This document shows positions 7,591 to 14,007 of a stretch of 24,958 bases of DNA, one piece after another. Source of the DNA: Planctomycetota bacterium (GTDB lineage: Bacteria > Planctomycetota > Planctomycetia > Pirellulales > Pirellulaceae). The position numbers were made by a program, and so were the translations under genes. Numbering within the stretch: the first letter of the stretch is position 1; each line of letters starts with the position of its first letter. The DNA lies in contig JAPLNJ010000378.1 in the NCBI GenBank assembly GCA_026692885.1, positions 1 through 24,958 on the forward strand, in the 5' to 3' direction. A model generated the notes under the pieces. It did no database searches, was not told where the DNA came from, and saw only the letters and a list, made by a program, of their open reading frames with translations.

Positions 7591-8403
7591 ATGTACTACT
7601 TGGATCCGCACATTCACATGGTCTCTCGGACCACGGACGACTATGAAATCCTGGCCAAGATGGGCTGCGTCGGCGTCAGCGAACCGGCCTTCTGGGCCGG
7701 CTTCGACCGGGGCAGTGCGGAGAGTTTCCGCGACTATTTTCGCCAGTTGACGGACTTCGAGCCCAAGCGGGCGGCCCGGTTTGGGATCCAGCACTTCAGT
7801 TGGCTGTGCATCAACGCCAAGGAAGCCGAGAATGTTGCCTTGTCGCGAGAGGTCCTGGCCCTCATTCCAGAGTTCCTGGACAAACCGCACGTTTTGGGCA
7901 TCGGGGAGATCGGCCTGAACAAGAACACGAAAAACGAAGCGACCGTGTTTCTGGAACACGTCGAACTGGCCGTGAAGTATCAGCAGACGATTCTGATCCA
8001 CACGCCACACTTGGAGGACAAGTACCAAGGCACGCGGATGATCTTGGATATGTTGTGCGGCGACCATCGCCTCGATCGCCGTCGGGTGCTGATCGATCAC
8101 GTGGAAGAACACACGGTGCGGCACGTGCTGGAAGCCGGCTTCTGGGCGGGCCTGACGCTCTATCCGATCACCAAGTGCACGCCACAGCGCGCGGTCGACA
8201 TCGTCGAGCGGTACGGTCCCGAGCGGTTGATGGTCAATTCGGCGGCTGACTGGGGTCCTTCGCGTCCTTCGGTCGTCCCGGAGTTCATCCTGGAAATGCG
8301 ACGGCGGCGGCATCCAGAGAGCGTGATCCGCCAACTGGTGTACGATAACCCCTGCGCCTTCTTTGGACAGAGCCGCGGCTTTCAATTTTGCCCGCCGACG
8401 TGA
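7591..8403 (+). CDS. TatD-like metal-dependent hydrolase
   Basis: A 270-aa amidohydrolase-fold protein. The metal-site residues of TatD enzymes can be placed: DPHIHM with His7 and His9 after the first strand, GEIGLN with Glu106, ILIHTPH with His137 and His140, IDHVEEHT with His170 and His174, and NSAADWG with Asp220 at the last strand. The final motif differs from the usual TDxP of classic TatD nucleases, so a DNase role is not secure. It may be one of the divergent metal-dependent hydrolases of this fold. AAAGGGA precedes the ATG by five bases. The downstream PSP1 gene starts 30 bp after the stop, so the two are probably one transcript. Confidence 0.82.
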   Translation: MYYLDPHIHMVSRTTDDYEILAKMGCVGVSEPAFWAGFDRGSAESFRDYFRQLTDFEPKRAARFGIQHFSWLCINAKEAENVALSREVLALIPEFLDKPHVLGIGEIGLNKNTKNEATVFLEHVELAVKYQQTILIHTPHLEDKYQGTRMILDMLCGDHRLDRRRVLIDHVEEHTVRHVLEAGFWAGLTLYPITKCTPQRAVDIVERYGPERLMVNSAADWGPSRPSVVPEFILEMRRRRHPESVIRQLVYDNPCAFFGQSRGFQFCPPT

Positions 8404-8433
8404 GCAGTACGGTGCGGGGACGGACGGGATAAC

Positions 8434-9267
8434 ATGGCCAGGTACGTGGTCCGATATGGATCGATGAGGATGCTCGGCGTCTTGAGTCCGCGTGGCAACG
8501 CGGTCTATGGGCGCGGGGCGCAGGTCGTCATCCGCACCAATCGCGGTCTGGAGATGGGCGAGGTGCTGTGTGAGGCGACCGAGGCGACCGCGGAACGGCT
8601 GGACAACCCCTCCCAGGGGCAGATCCTACGCGAGGCGACAGCCGAGGACGACAACGAACGCACGCACATGCAGAACTCGGCCAAGACGGAGTTTGCGACT
8701 TGCCAGCGGCATGTCGATGAATTGCAGTTACAGATGCAGTTGGTAGACATCGAGCATCTGTTCGGCGGCGAACGGATCATCATCTACTATCTCGCGGAGG
8801 AACGCATCGACTTCCGTGAACTGGTCAGGCGACTGGCAGGCGAGTTCCAGACCCGCATCGAAATGCGGCAGATTGGGGTCCGGGACGAGGCTAAACTGCT
8901 GGCAGACTACGGCGACTGCGGCAAAGAGGTATGCTGCAACACGCATTTGGTCGAGATGCCGCCGGTCTCGATGAGGATGGCCAAACTGCAGAAGGCGACC
9001 CTCGATCCGACCAAGATATCGGGGCGTTGCGGGCGTCTGAAATGCTGCCTGCGTTACGAGTACGACACGTACGTCGAGTTACAGAAGGTGTTGCCGCCGG
9101 TGGGATCAGAGATCGTGACTCCCACCGGCAAAGCCCGCGTCTTGAACCACGAGATTCTAGCCCAGCAACTGTTAGTCGAAACGGAGGACAGCCGCCGCGT
9201 GCTGATCGACGTCCACGAAGTACTGTCCGTCACACGCAGAGGGTCCAAGGGCAAAACGGGCGAGTGA
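8434..9267 (+). CDS. PSP1 C-terminal domain protein, RicT/YaaT-like
   Basis: A 277-aa protein of the PSP1 family. It shows the N-terminal PSP1 core (RGAQVVIRTNRGLEMGEVL, about 28-46), a central helical hairpin, and the Cys-rich second half: DCGKEVCC with Cys162, Cys167 and Cys168, then GRCGRLKCCLRYEY with Cys199, Cys204 and Cys205. In Bacillus RicT, the homologous cysteines help bind [4Fe-4S] clusters in the Ric complex that affects RNase Y and mRNA maturation; this function is transferred by homology only. No RicA or RicF homologue is visible nearby. The C-terminal segment PVGSEIVTPTGKARVL reads as a small SH3-like barrel. The ribosome site is weak (ACGGGAT). Confidence 0.9.
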   Translation: MARYVVRYGSMRMLGVLSPRGNAVYGRGAQVVIRTNRGLEMGEVLCEATEATAERLDNPSQGQILREATAEDDNERTHMQNSAKTEFATCQRHVDELQLQMQLVDIEHLFGGERIIIYYLAEERIDFRELVRRLAGEFQTRIEMRQIGVRDEAKLLADYGDCGKEVCCNTHLVEMPPVSMRMAKLQKATLDPTKISGRCGRLKCCLRYEYDTYVELQKVLPPVGSEIVTPTGKARVLNHEILAQQLLVETEDSRRVLIDVHEVLSVTRRGSKGKTGE

Positions 9268-9339
9268 CTTGTGCCTTTGAAGCTGCGCATTTCGACGAGA
9301 AGTGGCCGAAATCGCCAGATTTCTGACGGAAGGCGAGCG

Positions 9340-9474
9340 GCAGGAAATAACTTACCCGTAGGACGGCCCTCCGAGGCCGTCTGGTAAACCAACCTGCGGG
9401 ACGCAGTGGACGGCCTCGGAGGGCCGTCTTACGGGAAGACCATCCTACATCGGGTTGGGTAAGTTATTTCCTGC
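9340..9474. repeat. 135-bp palindrome with perfect 18-bp terminal arms
   Basis: Outer arms are perfect: 9340-9357 (begins GCAGGAAATAAC) and 9457-9474. Inner arms: 9357-9381 and 9409-9433 are 25 bases each with a single C/T difference (core GACGGCCTCGGAGGGCC). The loop is 27 bases, and 23 unpaired bases (9434-9456) lie between the right inner and right outer arms. Weaker similarity continues outside the outer arms (CCAGATTTCTG at 9315-9325 against the complement of CAGAATTCTGG at 9483-9493). It resembles a MITE or REP-type element in the gap after the PSP1 gene. Confidence 0.8.
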
Positions 9475-9755
9475 GAAACGGCCAGAATTCTGGTGAGTTC
9501 TGCTACGCGCAACTTCAGAGTCGCCTGCCCAGGGCGGCCTGCACGCCACCTGTTTGTTTGGGCGGAGATTTCCGCCGAACGGTTTTCGCTTTCGGCTCCA
9601 CTGCGGCGTCTCCCCCCCCAGCGGAAATTGCGGTGGGTTGGCCCACTGGTAAATTCGCCGCTGCTTACGATAATGCTGGGTTTGGCAAAACCTTCTGAAG
9701 ATAACAAGTTTTCTCGCCGCAGGCCGGCAAGCACCTCCTGTTAGTTGCATCTACT
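9475..9755. other. Gene-free gap before the Plancto_Ver-type gene
   Basis: No convincing ORF lies here. The open frames in this stretch are Arg/Pro/Ser-rich with no ribosome site. Short local complementarities exist (GGCGGA with TCCGCC near 9568-9583; ATTTCCGC with GCGGAAAT near 9576-9628), and a GATAAT box at 9669-9674 could be a -10 element for the gene at 9756, but no matching -35 box is seen. Confidence 0.4.
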
Positions 9756-10163
9756 ATGGCTACCTCCGTGCCACCGATTGTGCAGTTGCTCCGTAGGGAC
9801 CAGCGATACAAGCTGGAAGCGTATCAATTTGTCCGCGAAGGACTTGAATACGCTCACCGCGAATTGGGACTGGGCTGCAGTGCCCCTGTAGGCGAGGAGC
9901 CTCCGCCCGACTCGCATGTGACCGGTCAACAACTGTGTGAGGCCCTGCGTTTGTATGCCCTCGAACAGTTTGGCTACTTGGCTAAGTCGGTGCTCAACAG
10001 TTGGGGCGTCCACTCGACCGGCGATTTCGGGGAAATCGTCTATAACCTAATCAACATCAACGAGATGAAAAAATCGGAACGAGACCGCCGCGAAGATTTC
10101 GACGATGCGTACGATTTCGATCAGGCGCTCGTCACGGAATTCGCCATCGCGATTCCCTCATGA
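9756..10163 (+). CDS. Minf_1886 / Plancto_Ver_chp-type protein
   Basis: A 135-aa soluble protein that closely fits the Verrucomicrobia/Planctomycetes-restricted family named after Minf_1886. Family signatures are RRDQRYKLEAYQFVREGLEYA (about 13-33), HVTGQQLCEALRLYALEQFGYLAKSVLNSWGV (about 54-85) and TGDFGEIVYNLI (88-99), followed by an acidic tail (REDFDDAYDFDQA). Function is unknown for the whole family. No membrane segment. The ATG at 9756 lacks a clear Shine-Dalgarno site but gives the family N-terminus. One base separates its stop from the next ATG, so the small downstream protein is probably coupled to it. Confidence 0.88.
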   Translation: MATSVPPIVQLLRRDQRYKLEAYQFVREGLEYAHRELGLGCSAPVGEEPPPDSHVTGQQLCEALRLYALEQFGYLAKSVLNSWGVHSTGDFGEIVYNLININEMKKSERDRREDFDDAYDFDQALVTEFAIAIPS

Positions 10164-10164
10164 C

Positions 10165-10371
10165 ATGGCTAGAACCCGCGTCAAGAAAGCTCTGCCTCGT
10201 CCGTCGCCAGAGGTCCTGCCAGAGGCACCTCTGGGGCAGTCCGCCGCCGTTGGCCATCCCGCGCCGGCCCCAAATCCTCGCCGTCCCAGTTGGCCGCTGC
10301 TAGCAACTAGCCTTGCACTTTTCTTCGCTTGGCTGATTCTTCTCTTGCTTTTGACGCGGGTAAAAGAGTAA
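10165..10371 (+). CDS. Small tail-anchored membrane protein (68 aa)
   Basis: The ATG at 10165 follows the upstream TGA (10161-10163) by one base. The protein has a basic, Pro-rich N-terminal part (MARTRVKKALPRPSPEV) and one strong C-terminal membrane span, LLATSLALFFAWLILLLLL, ending in TRVKE. The longer frame that begins at 10105 overlaps the upstream gene and is rejected. No domain is recognised. Tight spacing to the Plancto_Ver-type gene suggests translational coupling and perhaps a shared role at the membrane. Confidence 0.62.
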   Translation: MARTRVKKALPRPSPEVLPEAPLGQSAAVGHPAPAPNPRRPSWPLLATSLALFFAWLILLLLLTRVKE

Positions 10372-10394
10372 AGACATCGCGTCAATCAGGTAGC

Positions 10395-10409
10395 GTGGGC
10401 TGGGCCCAC
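10395..10409. repeat. Short GTGGGC/GCCCAC hairpin
   Basis: GTGGGC (10395-10400), a three-base loop and GCCCAC (10404-10409) lie 24 bases after the small membrane protein. A related hairpin with the same GGGC-GCCC core lies at 12794-12810. No T-run follows. Confidence 0.4.
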
Positions 10410-10464
10410 CGGCGACAACAGCTCGCAGTGGGCTTGATCATCATCTCGCGAAACGATAGCAGTC

Positions 10465-10522
10465 GCCGAAGTCGTGAGATTTCGGGGCGAAGCGGCAAGA
10501 CCCGAAGTCTCACGATTTCGGC
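10465..10522. repeat. 22-bp inverted repeat in the gap before the C25-like gene
   Basis: Arms 10465-10486 (begins GCCGAAGTCGTGAGA) and 10501-10522 pair over 22 bases with two G-T pairs and a 14-base loop. No T-run follows. It is a third distinct palindrome type in the plus-strand block and lies in a 244-bp gap without a gene. Confidence 0.7.
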
Positions 10523-10615
10523 TACGACGCTAGCGGCGGCGGCATTTCGCAACCTTGCGATCAAGGCCCTCGGGGTGGGCACCTCCCCTACATCTCTTCA
10601 TGTCGGAGATCCCGG

Positions 10616-12217
10616 ATGCAACTGTTTCTAGCGGCGCTAGCGTGGTGCGCCGGTCCGACCGCCGGGCCGGATACGGTGGTCGTCTGTCCGAGCGCGTTTC
10701 TCCGTGCCCTGGACCCCTGGATCGTACATCGCGAGCGGCAGGGGCATCGCCTGGCCTTGGTCTCCAACCTGCTCTCCCCCGACGAGATCCGCGAGGCGAT
10801 TCGCACGGCTGCGAAGTCCGGCCAACTGAGATACGTGCTGTTGCTTGGCGACGCCGAACCGGCGGCCAGTCAGGACCCGGAAATCCGTGCCCGCTGCACA
10901 CCGACCCATCTGACCAAGGCCCAAGTGAACATCCGCTGGGGGTCAGCGCCGGAGATTGCCACGGACAGCTGGTACGCAGACCTGGATGACGATCAAGTTC
11001 CCGACGTGGCCATCGGCCGAATCCCGGCGGACACGCCGGAAGAGTTGGCGTTGATCGTCGCTAAGATTCTGCGTTACGAGGACCCCTCGGGCCACGGTGA
11101 GTGGCAGCGGCAGATCCATGTCGTGGCAGGCGTCGGCGGTTTCGGAACCCTGACCGACTCGGTGTTGGAGATGGCCACGAAGAAGTTTCTGACCGATGGA
11201 ATTCCAGCCGCCTATCGCACCTCCATGACGTACGGCAGTTGGCAAAGCCCCTACTGTCCCGACCCACGGCTGTTTCATGCGGTCACCGTCGAACGGTTGA
11301 ACGAAGGTGGTCTGTTTTGGGTGTACATCGGTCATGGTCAGACTCGCAATTTGGCTGCCATCCACGTGCCGGGAGGAGCCTTCCCGATCCTGAACGCCAA
11401 CCAGGCCAAGCGGCTGCAGTGCCCGCAAGGCTATCCCGTCGCCATCCTGTTGGCATGTTACGCGGGCGCCTTTGACCAGCCCGCCGATTGCCTCGCGGAG
11501 GAGCTGCTCAAATCGCCCGGTGGCCCGGCGGCCGTGCTGTGCGGCTCACGCGTGACGATGCCCTACGCGATGGCCGTGATGAGCGAGGCCCTGCTGGACG
11601 AATGCTTTCGTCAGCGGCGTCAGACGTTGGGAGAAGTGCTGCTGCAGGCCAAACGCCGGATGGCCACGGCAGATCCGACCAGTGACAACCGCCAGTTGCT
11701 GGATGCCCTCGCGGCGGCGCTCAGTCCGTCGGCGGACCAGCTCCAGGAGGAGCGTCTGGAGCACGTCTTGCTGTTCAATCTGCTCGGCGATCCGTTGCTG
11801 CGTCTGGCCTACCCGCAGGACATCGAAGTGCAGACCGTCGACGAGATCACCGCTGGCGAAAGCCTCTCCATCGTCGGCCGCTGCCCACTGGCTGGCAGCG
11901 GAGTAATCGAACTTGTCTGCCGCCGAGATCGGATGAAAGCCACGCCGCCCACGCGTCAGCAGTTCTACCCGACGGATCCCTTCCTGCGCTCCTTCGACGC
12001 GGTCTATGCACAGGCGAATGACGGCGTCTGGATTTCGCGGCCGTTCTCCAGTACGGGCGGAGGTTTTCAGGCTGAACTACCGGTACCCGCAAACAGCAGC
12101 GGCCCGTGTCACGTCCGCGTGTTCTTGAAGGGCTCCGAAGACGTGGCCGTCGGCGCCGCGAACGTGTTCGTACGCCGGCCGCGAGCAGAACGCGAAGTCG
12201 CCGCGCGACGGAACTGA
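10616..12217 (+). CDS. C25 (gingipain-type) peptidase homologue
   Basis: A 533-aa protein with a caspase-like clan CD fold. The predicted catalytic dyad is visible: YIGHG with His240 and LLACYAGAFD with Cys281. Upstream segments fit the C25 fold: RYVLLLGDAEP (72-82), and SWYADLDDDQVPDVAIGRIP (118-137), the usual acidic, Ca-binding-like stretch before the core. Residues from about 400 form a C-terminal beta domain, probably Ig-like. The N-terminus (MQLFLAALAWCAG) is a short hydrophobic stretch that may be a weak signal peptide, so secretion is uncertain. GGAG lies before the ATG. No Por-type C-terminal sorting domain is seen. The substrate is unknown. The dyad is intact, so activity is plausible. 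Confidence 0.83.
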   Translation: MQLFLAALAWCAGPTAGPDTVVVCPSAFLRALDPWIVHRERQGHRLALVSNLLSPDEIREAIRTAAKSGQLRYVLLLGDAEPAASQDPEIRARCTPTHLTKAQVNIRWGSAPEIATDSWYADLDDDQVPDVAIGRIPADTPEELALIVAKILRYEDPSGHGEWQRQIHVVAGVGGFGTLTDSVLEMATKKFLTDGIPAAYRTSMTYGSWQSPYCPDPRLFHAVTVERLNEGGLFWVYIGHGQTRNLAAIHVPGGAFPILNANQAKRLQCPQGYPVAILLACYAGAFDQPADCLAEELLKSPGGPAAVLCGSRVTMPYAMAVMSEALLDECFRQRRQTLGEVLLQAKRRMATADPTSDNRQLLDALAAALSPSADQLQEERLEHVLLFNLLGDPLLRLAYPQDIEVQTVDEITAGESLSIVGRCPLAGSGVIELVCRRDRMKATPPTRQQFYPTDPFLRSFDAVYAQANDGVWISRPFSSTGGGFQAELPVPANSSGPCHVRVFLKGSEDVAVGAANVFVRRPRAEREVAARRN

Positions 12218-12266
12218 ACCGTTGCCACAGGTCCTTGCCGACTGTCTGAGTTTTTGCTTTTCGCGA

Positions 12267-12296
12267 TTGCTTTTTCGCCCTTGATGGTGCTAGATT
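12267..12296 (+). promoter_or_regulatory. Candidate promoter for the CBS-domain gene
   Basis: TTGCTT (12267-12272), an 18-base spacer and TAGATT (12291-12296) lie in the 128-bp gap between the C25-like gene and the CBS gene, in a T-rich stretch that stands out from the GC-rich surroundings. Match is partial. Confidence 0.3.
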
Positions 12297-12345
12297 CAGG
12301 CGTGTTCCTTCCAGATTTCGGCGGTGCGCAAACAGGAGCAAAGGC

Positions 12346-12783
12346 ATGGCGACGGTCAAGGACATTCTTACGCGTAAGGGCTCCCAGGTGTTTTCGATCG
12401 GCAAAGATGCGACGGTGCTGGAAGGAGCCCGGCTGATGAACGAGTACAAGATCGGCTGCTTGGTGGTCATCGACCACGAACGGGTGAGCGGCATTTTCAC
12501 CGAACGCGATGTCCTCAGCCGCGTGGTGGCCGGGCACCGCAACCCCGTCACAACTCGGGTTCACGAGGTCATGACCTGCGAGATGGTCTGCTGCCAGCCG
12601 GATACGGACCTGGAAGAGGCACGTAGCGTGTTCAAGAACCGCCGCATCCGCCACCTGCCCGTGGTCGACGAGGGGCAGGGGCTACTGGGCCTCGTGTCTA
12701 TCGGCGACTTGAATGCCTACGACGCGGATGCAAAGGAATGTACGATCCACCTGTTGCAGGAGTACATCTACGGCCGCGCGTGA
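12346..12783 (+). CDS. Stand-alone two-CBS-domain protein
   Basis: A 145-aa protein made of a CBS pair (Bateman module): CBS1 at about 10-62 (IGCLVVIDHERVSGIFTERDVL) and CBS2 at about 76-128 (RHLPVVDEGQGLLGLVSIGDL). Such modules bind adenine nucleotides and act as regulatory sensors. No effector domain is attached, so it would work by binding a partner or as a free nucleotide sensor. AGGAG at 12334-12338 lies seven bases before the ATG. A 128-bp gap and a candidate promoter separate it from the peptidase gene, so it may be independently expressed. Confidence 0.9.
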   Translation: MATVKDILTRKGSQVFSIGKDATVLEGARLMNEYKIGCLVVIDHERVSGIFTERDVLSRVVAGHRNPVTTRVHEVMTCEMVCCQPDTDLEEARSVFKNRRIRHLPVVDEGQGLLGLVSIGDLNAYDADAKECTIHLLQEYIYGRA

Positions 12784-12793
12784 GTGACCGTCG

Positions 12794-12810
12794 GGCGGGC
12801 TTTGCCCACC
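12794..12810. repeat. Weak GGGC-TTT-GCCC hairpin in a convergent gap
   Basis: GGCGGGC (12794-12800), TTT and GCCCACC (12804-12810) pair with one mismatch, 11 bases after the CBS stop in the convergent gap with the nitrilase gene. It could stop transcription weakly, but has no T-run. The same core occurs at 10395-10409. Confidence 0.3.
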
Positions 12811-12912
12811 GGAAGGTGCCGCTTACTGGATCCTAGGACTCAATAGTTTCGAATGCCTGGTGGAAGAGAACGACCTGGCGCGACGAGGCTATTCGCGTCA
12901 TCATCGCGGCAA

Positions 12913-13935
12913 TTACGTCTGGGTCGTGCGCGCCACGCGATTCAAGGCTTCCCTTCCCAAACGCGTCGATTCCTCATTGGCTTCCACGGTCAGCGGGCCA
13001 TCTTTGCCGCGACCCGCCGGATAGATGGGATGTCCATACGCGGGATAAGCCTCGGTCCGCAAGTGGGCCAGCAATTGATGCCCTCGTCGACGTTCTCGTT
13101 CAGCACGCAAAGCGGCCAAGTCAATGGGACCGACGACAATCTTGTCGCCCGGACCCGGATCGGCTTGGCTCAAGATCCGTCCATCATAGTCGACGATCAT
13201 GCTGCCGCCCGGCCAGCTGAACGGTGGATAGTTCTTCAGGCTGGCGGCCTGGTTGGCTGCGACGACGAAGCTCATGTTCTCCAGGGCTCGGACCCGATTG
13301 ACCATCGTCCACCAGTCCAGCGGTGCCGCGGTTCCCCAGGGATCCATGTAGGCGGACACCCGCACCAATAACTCCGCCCCGCCCAACGCCAATTGCCGGA
13401 TAGCCTCTGGGAACAGCCAGTCATAGCAGATCGCGGCGCCGATGCGACCGATCGGCGTGTCGGCCACAGGGTACAGGGGCTCCTCGTATCCTGGCAGATC
13501 GTGCGGGCTGGAGCTGACCTCCCAGGGAATCCAGGGATGGACTTTGCGGTACTTGAACAGTAGACCTTCGGGACCGATCAGGCACGTGGTATTGAAGACG
13601 TGACCTGGCCATTGAGGATCTGACTCCAGGAACGTGCCCGTCTGAATGTAGACGCCCAGGTGTTGGGCCTGGGCCGTATAACGCTCGGTGTGCTCATTCG
13701 GAATCGGCAAGGCCAATCGGTCGAGCAGTTCGGCTGCCGTCGAATAGATCGGCGCCGCGTGGGCGAATTCGGGAAACACGATCAGCCGTACGTCAAAGAA
13801 CGGCTCGTAACCGACCACCGCTTGTTCGATCATGCCCAGCATGTGCGTGACCCGGCGCGCGATCGCGTCGCGATTCCGGGGGTTGGGCAGGTCGAACTGA
13901 CAGGCAGCAGCATAGTAGCGGTCGAAGTGACTCAT
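12913..13935 (-). CDS. Nitrilase-superfamily carbon-nitrogen hydrolase
   Basis: A 340-aa C-N hydrolase. The Glu-Lys-Cys triad is in place: FPEF with Glu56, YRKVHP with Lys131, and ICYDWLFPE with Cys170. The family finishes with the GGSMIVDYDGRIL segment (about 245-257) of the alpha-beta-beta-alpha sandwich. It is longer than the 270-aa average because of an extra C-terminal part (about 275-340, charged). The group of amidases cannot be assigned; an aliphatic amidase or carbamoylase-like role is possible. AGGA lies five bases before the ATG. It is 72 bp downstream of the giant lipoprotein gene on the same strand and could be at the end of that transcript, with no functional link obvious. Confidence 0.88.
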   Translation of the reverse strand: MSHFDRYYAAACQFDLPNPRNRDAIARRVTHMLGMIEQAVVGYEPFFDVRLIVFPEFAHAAPIYSTAAELLDRLALPIPNEHTERYTAQAQHLGVYIQTGTFLESDPQWPGHVFNTTCLIGPEGLLFKYRKVHPWIPWEVSSSPHDLPGYEEPLYPVADTPIGRIGAAICYDWLFPEAIRQLALGGAELLVRVSAYMDPWGTAAPLDWWTMVNRVRALENMSFVVAANQAASLKNYPPFSWPGGSMIVDYDGRILSQADPGPGDKIVVGPIDLAALRAERERRRGHQLLAHLRTEAYPAYGHPIYPAGRGKDGPLTVEANEESTRLGREALNRVARTTQT

Positions 13936-14007
13936 ACGATCCTACGCGGACAAGCGTGTGGGGGCGTAAACCTCGGGATGACGTTGCGGAACGGAATGGC
14001 TGGGCAA

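Noticed and set aside
9475..9680. Structured RNA such as 6S RNA in the gap
   Set aside because: Only short local pairings were found and no conserved RNA motif could be recognised by eye.
9429..9750. Open frames on both strands in the gap after the PSP1 gene
   Set aside because: They partly overlap the palindrome, lack ribosome sites and have Arg/Pro/Ser-rich translations without GC3 bias.
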